A stretch of DNA of 21,084 nucleotides, taken from Pseudomonadota bacterium (GTDB lineage: Bacteria > Myxococcota > UBA9042 > PHBI01). Below the pieces are notes generated by a model. The model searched no databases, was not told the DNA's origin, and worked only from the letters and a program-made list of their open reading frames with translations. Location of the stretch: NCBI GenBank assembly GCA_005772945.1, contig SXIE01000007.1, positions 1 to 21,084 on the forward strand. Direction: 5' to 3'. This document shows positions 6,919 to 14,472 of this stretch, one piece after another. Numbering within the stretch: position 1 is the first letter of the stretch; the number at the start of each line of letters is the position of its first letter. Both the position numbers and the translations under genes were made by a program.

Positions 6919-7719
6919 TCAGGCCCCCTCCGGCGCCTCGGGGTCGGCCGCGTCGGCGAGCGCGAGCTGCCCGCTCTGGCCGTGGTCGGCGAGGGCCAGC
7001 GCACCGCTCAGGTCGGCTGCTGCGCGGTGACGCCCCCGAATCAGGGCGATCGCCTCACGCGCAAGCGCCTTGGTCGCGCCCGCGCGAAAGAGTCCCTCGG
7101 TGTACTTCTTGAGCACGGCGACCGTCGACAGCGTCCCGACCTGCCCGAGCGCCACGATGGCCGCCGCCTCGACCTCCGGGTACGGCGAGTCGAGCCCCTC
7201 GACCAGGAACGGAGTCCACTCCGCTTGGCCGGTCACGCCGAGCGCGCTCAAGTAGCGCACGCGCTCGGGCACGAAGCGCGGATTGAGATTCGCGTAGAGC
7301 TCCGCCAGAAGCGCCCCGCCGAGGTCGGGCTCGGCCGTCACCAGCTCGGGCACGCACGCATGTCCGTGCTGCTGCGCCCGTGGCGACAATGCCTGGAGCG
7401 CCGCGGGACCGGGGATTCGCAAGCGCGCGATGCTCTTGAAGGCGGCCCAGTGGACCTCCGGTCGCGGGTCCTCGCAGAGCGCCGCGAGAACATACAGCAC
7501 CGCGGGATCGCCTGGTCGCGTCGGCAGCTCACAGAGGCGCGTCGCCGCGGATTCCGCCAGGCCCTTTGGAACTCCGCCGAGCTCGACGAGCAGACCGAGC
7601 GCACCCTCCGCGTCCCCTGAACTCAGGCCGAGAGCGGCGACGACGCCGAGCGCCGCCCGCTCGGCGAGCTCGGCGGGGAGGTCGGCCAGCGCCCCGCGCA
7701 GCAGGCCGGGCGGAAAGAT
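6919..7719 (-). CDS. HEAT-repeat-like protein, 5' end missing
   Basis: About 266 residues of a helical repeat protein with alternating hydrophobic helices, for example RPEVHWAAFKSIARL and YPEVEAAAIVALGQVG, typical of HEAT/PBS-lyase-like repeats that act as protein-binding scaffolds. It ends in a low-complexity tail (LSGALALADHGQSGQLAL). Recognisable protein starts at FPPGLLRGALADL near 7716. Upstream the frame stays open to 7830, but that part is antisense to the DUF3160-like gene and reads as Arg/Ala-rich shadow sequence. The first roughly 60 codons contain no ATG, GTG or TTG in frame, so the true start is absent and the gene is cut at the 7715 junction. It precedes the heme-sensor kinase on the same strand; the original gene may have been its partner. 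As present here, expression is doubtful. Confidence 0.65.
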   Translation of the reverse strand: MFPPGLLRGALADLPAELAERAALGVVAALGLSSGDAEGALGLLVELGGVPKGLAESAATRLCELPTRPGDPAVLYVLAALCEDPRPEVHWAAFKSIARLRIPGPAALQALSPRAQQHGHACVPELVTAEPDLGGALLAELYANLNPRFVPERVRYLSALGVTGQAEWTPFLVEGLDSPYPEVEAAAIVALGQVGTLSTVAVLKKYTEGLFRAGATKALAREAIALIRGRHRAAADLSGALALADHGQSGQLALADAADPEAPEGA

Positions 7720-7722
7720 CCT
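7709..7722. other. Breakpoint joining two 5'-truncated divergent genes
   Basis: Minus-strand coding sequence of a HEAT-repeat protein becomes recognisable just left of this point, and plus-strand coding sequence of a DUF3160-like protein just right of it. Neither has a start codon nearby and no intergenic or promoter sequence separates them. No insertion sequence or flanking repeat is visible, so the join could be a genomic inversion/deletion end or an assembly chimera. Confidence 0.6.
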
Positions 7723-8980
7723 CGGCCAGGACCGGGCGCGCACGCACCTCGCCGTCGATCTCGCGAAGTTCCCGCAGCTCGCCGCGGGCCTCGACCAGGC
7801 GCGCGCCGCCCTCGCCGCTGCACCGCGCACGGACGACCTCTACACCGCGTGGCTCGACGCGATCCGCGGGCTCGCGCCGCTGGGCGACGCGGCCACCCTG
7901 CCGTCGTTCATGCACACGCCGGCCTATGCGGACCTGCGCATGAACACCGCCATCGCGGCCTTCGCGCAGCTGCGTCACAACCACGTGCTCATCGCCGGCC
8001 AGAGCTACGACGAGGGCGGTTGCGTCATCCCCGACGGCTGGGTCGAGCCCGCGCCGGCGACCTACGAGGCGCTCATCCACTATGCCGATCGCGGCGCGGC
8101 GGTCATCCCCACCCTCGATCCGGGCGACGTCGGCGGCGCGCGCGGCTACTTCCAGCGCCTGGGCACGGTGCTGCGCGCGCTGAAAGTGATCGGTGATTAC
8201 GAGCTCGCGGGCGTGCCGCTGCCGGACGCGGCGAAGCGCTTTCTCTCGCAGGTCGTCGAGATGCGGCCGGGCGGCACGGGCGGGCCGCCGACGTACACCG
8301 GCTGGTACTTCGATCTCTTCCAGCATCGCGAGGCCGACGGCTTGAAGGAGGCGGACCTCATCGCGGACGTCTACACGTCGTCGAACGCGGGGATCTCCTA
8401 CCTCGGGGTTGGCGCGCCGCGGCTCGGGGTCTTCGTCGTGGATCGCGGCGGGGCGCCGCGCCTCATGGTGGGACCGGTGGCGCGCGCCTACGAGCACTTG
8501 GGTCCGCTCGCGAAGCGCCTCGACGATCAGGCGGCGCGGCGCCTGCCCGCAACCGCCCGCGCGGACCCCTGGGCCGCGAGCTACACGTCGGCGCTCGTGC
8601 CGGAGCCGTCGCTGTCACTGAGCTTCGACGCGTATTGGACGCCCGACGACAAGCCCGAGAAGGCGCCGCACGACTGGGTGCGCATCGAGGCCAAGGAGGC
8701 GCTGGGGCCGGTCACGGTGACGCTGCTCGACCATCACCGACGGCCGCTGCGCGCGCTCACCAAGAAGGTCGGCTCGGGCGAGACGCGCTTCGCCTTTCCG
8801 AAAAAGCGATCGGAGGAAGCGCTCGCGTTCTCGGGGATTGAGGTCCGCGTCGGGAAGTTCCAGACCTGGACCGAGGTCCACAATGTATGCTCGTGCGCGA
8901 ACCTGCGGACCGGGGAGTCGGCGCAGGGAGATGAGACGCCCGACGAGGAAGGCGGCGACGTCGAGCCGGTTGCGCCCTAG
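7718..8980 (+). CDS. DUF3160-like protein, N-terminal half missing
   Basis: About 420 residues matching the C-terminal half of DUF3160-family exported proteins. The recognisable signature runs ILGQDRARTHL, then DLYTAWLDAIRGL, LPSFMHTPAYAD, LRMNTAIAAFAQLRHNHVL, GWVEPAPATYEAL and later GWYFDLF. Family members normally have a signal peptide and a long N-terminal helical region before this, and these are absent. Upstream frame (back to 7430) is antisense to the HEAT-repeat gene and carries no family sequence. The first in-frame ATG is at 7910, inside the conserved PSFM motif, so it is not a real start. The C-terminus is intact: a beta-rich segment, TWTEVHNVC, an acidic tail, then TAG. Function of the family is unknown to me; it is often predicted to be exported. 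Treat as a partial gene or pseudogene created by the junction at about 7715. Confidence 0.7.
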   Translation: MLGQDRARTHLAVDLAKFPQLAAGLDQARAALAAAPRTDDLYTAWLDAIRGLAPLGDAATLPSFMHTPAYADLRMNTAIAAFAQLRHNHVLIAGQSYDEGGCVIPDGWVEPAPATYEALIHYADRGAAVIPTLDPGDVGGARGYFQRLGTVLRALKVIGDYELAGVPLPDAAKRFLSQVVEMRPGGTGGPPTYTGWYFDLFQHREADGLKEADLIADVYTSSNAGISYLGVGAPRLGVFVVDRGGAPRLMVGPVARAYEHLGPLAKRLDDQAARRLPATARADPWAASYTSALVPEPSLSLSFDAYWTPDDKPEKAPHDWVRIEAKEALGPVTVTLLDHHRRPLRALTKKVGSGETRFAFPKKRSEEALAFSGIEVRVGKFQTWTEVHNVCSCANLRTGESAQGDETPDEEGGDVEPVAP

Positions 8981-9039
8981 CTCTCGGTCGATTTACCCGG
9001 CCTTGACGTGGCGGCGCCCTTGGGGTGCGTTGGGCCCTT

Positions 9040-9044
9040 GGAGG
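9040..9044 (+). promoter_or_regulatory. Ribosome binding site setting the start at 9051
   Basis: GGAGG is followed by a 6-nt spacer and ATG at 9051. It excludes the much longer open frame back to 8838, which overlaps the end of the DUF3160-like gene. Confidence 0.65.
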
Positions 9045-9050
9045 TATGCG

Positions 9051-9467
9051 ATGTCACGCGCGTTACGGATGGTGTTGGTGTCGGCCTTTCTCGCGCTGGG
9101 CGCGGCGTGCCCGGGGCGCGCGGAGCTTCCGCCGAGCGCGCCGCCCGCGGGCGAGACGGGGCCCGAGTCGCGGCAGCTGGTCGGCACGCTGCGTCATACG
9201 CCGATCAGTCCGACCAAGAGCGTCGAGGCCTATCTCGGGGTCGAGTTCGTGCTCGAGGCGACGGGCGAGAAGGTCGTCTTGAGCCCGTCGCAAGCGGTCC
9301 GCGCCGAGGCGCTCGTCGCGCTCAAGAACCGCGTGGTGGAGGTGACTTGCATCCCGCGCGCGCCGATCGTCCCGAGTCGCGACGAGTCCTATCCGATGGA
9401 GCCGGATGGGACGCCGATGAAGCGACCCGCCAAGTGCGAGGTCGTGGCGGCACGCGCGGCGCCGTGA
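9051..9467 (+). CDS. Small putative lipoprotein, function unknown
   Basis: Predicted 138-residue exported protein. The N-terminus MSRALRMVLVSAFLALGAAC is a signal peptide with a relaxed lipobox (GAAC, Cys20), then a Pro/Ala-rich linker. The remainder (about 45-135) is a beta-rich domain: LVGTLRHTPISP, AYLGVEFVLEATGEKVVL, then ALVALKNRVVEVTCIPRAP. The pattern suggests a small OB-like barrel, as in bacterial proteins that bind small ligands, but no family is recognised. The start is fixed by GGAGG 6 nt before the ATG. It lies 70 nt after the DUF3160-like gene on the same strand and converges with the large lipoprotein gene, with only 24 nt between the stop codons. If the upstream gene was truncated by rearrangement, this one may keep its own promoter, but I see only a lone TTGACG at 9003 without a matching -10. 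Confidence 0.75.
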   Translation: MSRALRMVLVSAFLALGAACPGRAELPPSAPPAGETGPESRQLVGTLRHTPISPTKSVEAYLGVEFVLEATGEKVVLSPSQAVRAEALVALKNRVVEVTCIPRAPIVPSRDESYPMEPDGTPMKRPAKCEVVAARAAP

Positions 9468-9491
9468 GGTTTGGGACAGCGGGAGCTGGCC

Positions 9492-12275
9492 TCAGGGGTT
9501 GGACGGGGGCGCCGCGCAGCGCTCGAGCGCGCCGAGGGCTTCGGGCGAGAAGGCGAAGGCCTGACCTGAGGCCTTGCCCCAGATCCGCGCGTTGATGTCG
9601 CCGTCGCCGAGGCGCTCGAAGGCGCGCTGATAGGCGTCGGGGAGCCAGTCGCAGATGCGGTCGGGATCGGCCGGGTCGCTCCCCAAGACGAGGCCGAAGA
9701 CGTTCAGCAACGCGAGGGCCCCGTCGGGATAGAAGCGATTGGCGTTCTCGCCGCCCGTCGCTTTCGTGCACGAGGCCTCGTCGATCCCGCCGGCGTTTGC
9801 ATCGCACGTGAACTCCGTGCGCCAGCCGTTCGCCGCGTTGTCGGCCGAGCTGGCGTCCATCGCCGTGTCGTCCGGAAGCCCGCTGACATCGAGCACCGTG
9901 TAGTGCCTGGCGGCGTGGATGCCGAAGTCGCGCACCCACTGCAAGAGGCCCGCGTGGTCCAGGTAGCGCCCGACGCGGACCGCCCAGTCGAGCACGGTCG
10001 GCATCATCCACGCTTGCGGCGCGATGCAAGTCCCGAGCGTCTTTGCGTCGCTCGTGCCCGTGCTGGACGTGTCGCAGGCGTGGCCGCCGATGAGCGAGCG
10101 CCCGAGCATGAAGTCGACGTCGGCGCGTAGGATCCGGCGCAGGCGATCGGAGACTGCGGGCGTCTGCGCGAACTCGGCGCCGTCGGCGAGGAACTCGAGG
10201 CGCTGCTCGGCCAGGCGAAAGACGGACAGCTCGAGGTAGGGCTGAGGGTCGGTCGGGGGCGGGTCGCCGAACGTCGTGGCGACGGCCTCGCCGACCTCCT
10301 CGAAGTAATCGACGAAGCGGCGATCGGCGGTCGCGAGGTACGCGAAGCGCAGCGTCTTGTTGTACGAGTAGTCGGCCGGGCAGTTGTCGCGACGATGGTT
10401 CAAACCCTCTTGCCAGTCGTCGCTCCAGCCGCGCCCGGAGCCGTAGCAGGGCGCAAGGCCGGTCACCGAGGAGTCGTCCAGGCGATCGTGATCGACGCGG
10501 AAGGCGAGCGTCTCGGCGAAGGTCGTCGCCTCGGCGATCGAGACGTCGTGGGCCCAGAAGCCTTGTGCCGTGCGGAAGAAGGCGTCGAGGCCGGGCTTGG
10601 ACCAATTCCAGTAGTTGTCGTCGCCGCCCTCGAAGTAGGCGCCGAGCACGGTGTCGCACGTGAACTCGGCGTCGCACGAGGCGCGCGGCAAGTCGGGCCA
10701 GAGTTGGAGCCCGGTGATGCGGGCGCGCGCGAGGTACTCGTTCGTGCGCGCGTGGAGGTTCGCGAGGCGGTCGAAGAGCGGCGCGTAGCGGGGGATCGTC
10801 GCCGTCGCGTATGGGCCGATGGCGTTCGACGCGTTGAGCCATCCAACCTCGGGAGCACCGATGAGGGGAGCTTCGGCGGCGCGCTGGAGGACGTCGCCGC
10901 GGAGCGTGGCCGAGGCGCCGGGCGAGGCGAAGTCGACGGTGGCGACCGACCAGATCCCGCGCGCACCGCCGACCTGCATCGGCGCGGACGTAAAGTCGAG
11001 GTCGAGCGCGCCGGCGGGGTCCCAGCGCAGGGCTTGCGGGTCGCGCACGGCCATGCGGGCGATGGTCGCGGAGACGGTGGCGCGCGGGGTGGCGACGGAG
11101 AGGACCGGGTGCTTCGCGAGCGCGCCGCTCTCGACGACGGCGGTCCCGATAGCGAGCTCGAAGCGAAGGTCGGCGGCGCTCGGGGTGCGCTTGAGCTGTT
11201 CGAGGCGAACGCTGCCGCTCGGGGAAGCGTCGTGCACGGTGGTGTCGGCGCGGGCGTGGAGGGCGCTGGCGCCGGTGATGGGGATCCGCAGCCATGCACG
11301 CGCGATACGCGTCGCGTTGGCCGCGCCGTCGGCACCCCAGCCCGCGACGGCACCATGGTAGTAGGTATGCTCGATGCGCACGACGCCCGAGCCGCGCACG
11401 AAGTGCAGGCGGACGGTGTAGCCGAGATCGCGCGTGCCGACCCCGGGGGCCGCGTAGAACCCGCGCGCGACGACCGTCGCCAGGACAGGCCCCGAGCGTT
11501 CCAGCGCGAGTCGCCACGGGGCGAGCGTGCGCGTCGAGGTCACCCCCACGCCCTCGTGCGTGACGAAAAAACCACCGTCCGCACCCGCATCACTCGCGGT
11601 CGCGAAGCCGCCGCCGGCGACCGGAACCTCGACCTTGGAGAGTCCTTTGAACGTGACACGATCGATCGTGAAGCGCGCGGCGCCGGTGTCGATGACCCAC
11701 GCGGACGCGCTCTCGCTGATCCCGAGGTCACCCGTCGCAGGCGCTCCGACAGCGCTCGCGCGGAGGGTCCAGGCCGCGGCCGTGCCTGCGGTGGGGACCG
11801 CGCCGACCCAGGCGTACGCCCAGCGGATCGGGCGGCTCGCGTCGTCCGGACGACCATCCCAGCGGCTCAGCACCTCGAGCTGCGTGGGCAGCGGCGTGCC
11901 CTCGGCGTCAAACACGCTGAGATCGGCGACCGACGTCAGATCCAGCGCGCGCCCAAAGGGCACCGGGATCCCCACGATGCGCGGGTCGCGTCCGAGCGTC
12001 TGGTCGCGCTCGTCGACGCGGAGCGCCACGACGACCTCACCCTCGGGTCCCGAGTCGATGCCCGTGGCCGTGCTCGTGTCGGTCGCCGTCTCCGCGGGTC
12101 CGCTGTCCTCCGCGGAGTCGCCGATGCCATCGGGCGCAACCTCCGCAGCGACCTCCCCCGAGCTCGCGTCCGTCGTGCCGGTGTCGCCCGTGTGGGTGCC
12201 TTGTCCGCACGCGCTCACGCCGATCCACACGGCCGAGCCGAATCCCACGTAGTTCCAACGGGTGCGTTGCATCAT
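9492..12275 (-). CDS. Large lipoprotein, PcRGLX/YetA-like (putative polysaccharide lyase relative)
   Basis: Predicted 927-residue lipoprotein. The signal peptide ends in lipobox VSAC (Cys23), followed by a Thr/Asp/Glu/Ser-rich linker to about residue 75. The next region (VVALRVDERDQTLG, IVGIPVPFGRALDL, PLPTQLEVLSRWDG, IRWAYAWVGAVP) matches the N-terminal RIFT-barrel pattern of PcRGLX/YetA-like proteins, which includes exo-rhamnogalacturonan lyases. The long C-terminal part is rich in aromatic helices (NYWNWSKPGLDAFFRTAQG, PQAWMMPTVLDWAVRVGRY), as expected for an alpha/alpha-toroid of a glycan-active enzyme. Location would be the cell surface or periplasm, acting on acidic polysaccharide, by family inference only; I did not identify catalytic residues. 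The start at 12275 is the first of two adjacent ATGs, without a clear ribosome binding site. It lies 50 nt after the carbonic anhydrase gene on the same strand. Confidence 0.75.
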   Translation of the reverse strand: MMQRTRWNYVGFGSAVWIGVSACGQGTHTGDTGTTDASSGEVAAEVAPDGIGDSAEDSGPAETATDTSTATGIDSGPEGEVVVALRVDERDQTLGRDPRIVGIPVPFGRALDLTSVADLSVFDAEGTPLPTQLEVLSRWDGRPDDASRPIRWAYAWVGAVPTAGTAAAWTLRASAVGAPATGDLGISESASAWVIDTGAARFTIDRVTFKGLSKVEVPVAGGGFATASDAGADGGFFVTHEGVGVTSTRTLAPWRLALERSGPVLATVVARGFYAAPGVGTRDLGYTVRLHFVRGSGVVRIEHTYYHGAVAGWGADGAANATRIARAWLRIPITGASALHARADTTVHDASPSGSVRLEQLKRTPSAADLRFELAIGTAVVESGALAKHPVLSVATPRATVSATIARMAVRDPQALRWDPAGALDLDFTSAPMQVGGARGIWSVATVDFASPGASATLRGDVLQRAAEAPLIGAPEVGWLNASNAIGPYATATIPRYAPLFDRLANLHARTNEYLARARITGLQLWPDLPRASCDAEFTCDTVLGAYFEGGDDNYWNWSKPGLDAFFRTAQGFWAHDVSIAEATTFAETLAFRVDHDRLDDSSVTGLAPCYGSGRGWSDDWQEGLNHRRDNCPADYSYNKTLRFAYLATADRRFVDYFEEVGEAVATTFGDPPPTDPQPYLELSVFRLAEQRLEFLADGAEFAQTPAVSDRLRRILRADVDFMLGRSLIGGHACDTSSTGTSDAKTLGTCIAPQAWMMPTVLDWAVRVGRYLDHAGLLQWVRDFGIHAARHYTVLDVSGLPDDTAMDASSADNAANGWRTEFTCDANAGGIDEASCTKATGGENANRFYPDGALALLNVFGLVLGSDPADPDRICDWLPDAYQRAFERLGDGDINARIWGKASGQAFAFSPEALGALERCAAPPSNP

Positions 12276-12325
12276 AGGGGCGCCATGGTACCGGTCCCTG
12301 GGATTGTGGCAACGCGCCTCCCGCA

Positions 12326-13132
12326 TCACTCCGCGGGCACGTCGATGGTGCGCGTGCCGAGCGCTTGCGGCGGACGACGATTGCCATCGTGGTAAGCCGT
12401 CACGGCGTCGATTTGCGCGCGCGAGAACGTGACGAGCGTCTGCATCACGTGCCAGGCGACCCCCTCGGTGCACGGCGGCGTCGTGAGCGAGCCGTCGTAG
12501 ACCCACATCGCGCGGGCGTCGGCGGGATCGGTCGGCGGCAGCAGGCCGGACGGAGCGAGGGTCGGCGTGGACACGGCGCGGGCGCCCGGCGGCGTGGACG
12601 AGAGCGCGCCGGCGAGCCTGGCCATCGCCGCGTTCTCGGCGCCCTCGCTGACCAGCACGCCGAGGACGGCCAGGTGGCCGGCGGCATTCTGGTGGACGAA
12701 GTGGATCTCGAGCGGGAAGTGGACGCCGCCGATCGTGTGCTCGCTGGGTGCGTGGAAGTGGAACTGCGCGAGCGGCCAGCTGGTCGCACCAAACGTCGTG
12801 GTGCCGCCGGTGGTCGGCGTGACGACGAGCGCATGGCCATTGTCGGTGACGGTAAACGGCCCCTCGAACCACGCGGTCGAGAAGGACGGATCGGGGGCGG
12901 CCTGGGTGGCAACCGGGATGTCGATCGGAGACTGCGCGGTGCCCGTACCACAGAGGGCATAGCCTGGATCGAGCGAGCCCCAAAACGACGGTCCGGTGTC
13001 CCCTTCATAGGACCAGTGGACGTGCTCGGCCGCGTGGGTCTCCTCGTCGAAGCAGGCCGTGAGCGGCGCTGACGCGACGAGGAGGACGAGGCCGAGCAGG
13101 ACGGGACGGGAAAAACTTGCAGCTTGGTGCAT
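12326..13132 (-). CDS. Alpha-class carbonic anhydrase lipoprotein
   Basis: Predicted 268-residue zinc enzyme interconverting CO2 and bicarbonate outside the cytoplasm. The signal peptide ends in lipobox LTAC (Cys27). Alpha-CA signatures are complete: HWSYEG, AQSPIDIP, zinc ligands His125 and His127 in FHFHAPSEH and His144 in EIHFVH, the proton-shuttle position His100 in DNGHA, and GSLTTPPC carrying the two active-site threonines (217-218). Cys61 and Cys221 sit where bacterial alpha-CAs form their conserved disulfide. Length is normal for the family. ATG at 13132 is preferred; a TTG at 13165 adds only a charged extension. It lies between the P-loop gene (stop at 13191) and the large PcRGLX-like lipoprotein (50 nt downstream), so co-transcription is possible without obvious functional linkage. 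Predicted active; membrane-anchored by the lipid rather than freely periplasmic. Confidence 0.95.
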   Translation of the reverse strand: MHQAASFSRPVLLGLVLLVASAPLTACFDEETHAAEHVHWSYEGDTGPSFWGSLDPGYALCGTGTAQSPIDIPVATQAAPDPSFSTAWFEGPFTVTDNGHALVVTPTTGGTTTFGATSWPLAQFHFHAPSEHTIGGVHFPLEIHFVHQNAAGHLAVLGVLVSEGAENAAMARLAGALSSTPPGARAVSTPTLAPSGLLPPTDPADARAMWVYDGSLTTPPCTEGVAWHVMQTLVTFSRAQIDAVTAYHDGNRRPPQALGTRTIDVPAE

Positions 13133-13190
13133 GGGTTTCGCCTGCTCGGTGCGGGAACGGACCAATACGACTGCGGTGCGCCGGCGAGCG

Positions 13191-14201
13191 TCAGCGCAGG
13201 AGGTGCGGACCGGGGCGCGCGGCCAGCGTTGCGAGCCCGCCGCGCAGGCCCTCGTGGAGGCGGCCGATGTCGGCGGTCGCCCACGCTGCGCGGTCGGCGC
13301 GGACGAAGGTCGTCAGATCGGCGCGGTTGTCGAAGACGGCCACCGGCAGGTGATACGCGTGCAGCTGGTAGTGCCCTTCGGCGGCCGCGAGCTTCTCGAC
13401 GCGCACCGTGTCGGCCACGTCGGAGTGGCTGACGAGGTAGGCCATGTCGTCGGTGCCGTACTCGCCGAGCATGACCTCCATCGGGACCGCGTGGAAGAGA
13501 ATGGAGCCCTGCCCGTCGGGGCGGCCACGCTCGATGTTCTTCATGCGCGACTGCGCGGGCTCGACCTGTACATAGAGGATGGAGGCGCGCGCGAGAATGG
13601 CCTCCGAGAACATCCCCAGCGAGTAGCCGTAGCCGCGCGGCGGCGTGAGCGGGAAGGCAGCACCGTGCGGACCGCCGCGGGCGGCCTCGAGGACGATGGT
13701 CTTGCCGGTGCGATCCTGGCGCGTGGTGGCGTTGAGGAGGTCGAGCTCGCGGCGGGCCTCGCTCTCGACGGCGCGGGCGACGGCCTTCCAGTGACGATGC
13801 GGGATGCGCTCGAGGGCCCGCGGCAGGCCGACGGCGGCGCGTGCAGCGTCGAGGCGCTCGAGGAGGAGCTCGCCGGCGGACGCGGTCTCGAGGGTCTCGC
13901 GCGCGAGCAGGCGCGCGTAGTCTTGGTTGAGGAGCTCGATGAGCGTGCCCCACTCGAGGCCGTCGCGGAACGGGCGCACGGGGCCGAGGTAGAAGACCGA
14001 CTCGTGGCCGAGCGCGGTGAGGGCGTCGTCGACGACGTGCATGAGGTGCACATAAGGATAGTCGTCGAGCTGGAGCGTGGGGCCGAGGTGCATCTCGGTC
14101 CCGCACTGCTCGGGCGAGAGGCTGGCGAGGTAGCGGCGCACCTCGGACTTGCCGGACGCGGGGAGGGCCAGGAGGAGCACGGTATCGAGGATCGCAGTCA
14201 T
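13191..14201 (-). CDS. P-loop NTPase-fold protein of unknown function
   Basis: Predicted 336-residue cytoplasmic protein. It opens with a hydrophobic strand and P-loop, TVLLLALPASGKSEVRRYL (Lys18, Ser19), which lacks the usual first glycine of Walker A but keeps GKS, as in small kinase-like P-loop folds. Downstream are conserved-looking segments LGPTLQLDDYPYVHLMHV, WGTLIELLNQDYARLL and GKTIVLEAARGG, the last resembling a second nucleotide- or sugar-handling strand. No signal or membrane helix is present. From memory this looks like an uncharacterised protein shared by several phyla, possibly a nucleoside or metabolite kinase, but I cannot name a substrate. The start at 14201 is chosen because the P-loop strand begins there; the frame upstream to 14243 reads as non-coding, and the ribosome binding site is weak (AAGGCAGAG). 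It is followed after 58 nt by the carbonic anhydrase gene. Confidence 0.85.
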   Translation of the reverse strand: MTAILDTVLLLALPASGKSEVRRYLASLSPEQCGTEMHLGPTLQLDDYPYVHLMHVVDDALTALGHESVFYLGPVRPFRDGLEWGTLIELLNQDYARLLARETLETASAGELLLERLDAARAAVGLPRALERIPHRHWKAVARAVESEARRELDLLNATTRQDRTGKTIVLEAARGGPHGAAFPLTPPRGYGYSLGMFSEAILARASILYVQVEPAQSRMKNIERGRPDGQGSILFHAVPMEVMLGEYGTDDMAYLVSHSDVADTVRVEKLAAAEGHYQLHAYHLPVAVFDNRADLTTFVRADRAAWATADIGRLHEGLRGGLATLAARPGPHLLR

Positions 14202-14231
14202 CGACTCTGCCTTGACGGGGTGGTGTGGGAT

Positions 14232-14252
14232 CGCGGGCGGCATGTGCCCGCG
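14232..14252. other. Short inverted repeat upstream of the P-loop gene
   Basis: CGCGGGC and GCCCGCG form a perfect 7-bp stem around a 7-nt loop, 31 nt before the ATG at 14201. Next to it (14259-14274) the octamer TCTACCCC occurs twice in tandem. They could be an operator or leader hairpin; in GC-rich DNA a chance origin is possible. The rest of the 271-nt gap from 14202 to 14472 shows nothing clear. Confidence 0.3.
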
Positions 14253-14472
14253 CGCGGGTCTACCCCTCTACCCCATCAAGCGCCGGTCGGGGAGTGTCTC
14301 GTGCGAACGGCCGTCGACCGGGCGCGCCGCGGCACGTCGCGGGCGAAGGCAATGCTGGCCGGGGCGGCCCCGCGCGCGGTCGCGATCGCACGCGAGAGGT
14401 TGGCACCGCGGATCCAGGCCCACGCGGGCCCTCACGAACGTCGCGGGGGGCAGGCTCGACCGCATGCGCGTC

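Noticed and set aside
5095..7620. Plus-strand open frame of 841 codons opposite the kinase and HEAT-repeat genes
   Set aside because: It is Arg/His/Asp-rich shadow sequence with no domain pattern. The minus strand encodes an intact kinase and helical repeats over the same bases.
7430..7717. Upstream extension of the DUF3160-like frame as its true N-terminus
   Set aside because: The 96 residues are Ser/Ala/Arg-rich, antisense to HEAT-repeat coding, and lack any signal peptide or family sequence.
9003..9031. TTGACG at 9003 as a promoter for the small lipoprotein gene
   Set aside because: The position 17 nt downstream (TGCGTT) matches only 2 of 6 bases of a -10 element.
9322..11517. Minus-strand open frame of 731 codons overlapping the large lipoprotein in another frame
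   Set aside because: Extreme Arg/Pro/Ala bias and no signal or motif. The overlapping frame has a lipobox, a linker and a family pattern.
12445..14106. Minus-strand open frame of 553 codons in an alternate frame across the carbonic anhydrase and P-loop genes
   Set aside because: It runs out of frame through two well-supported genes and shows only Arg/Pro-rich composition.
14417..14430. GGCCC/GGGCC hairpin as terminator of the propeller gene
   Set aside because: Only a 5-bp stem with no T-tract, which is expected by chance at this GC content.
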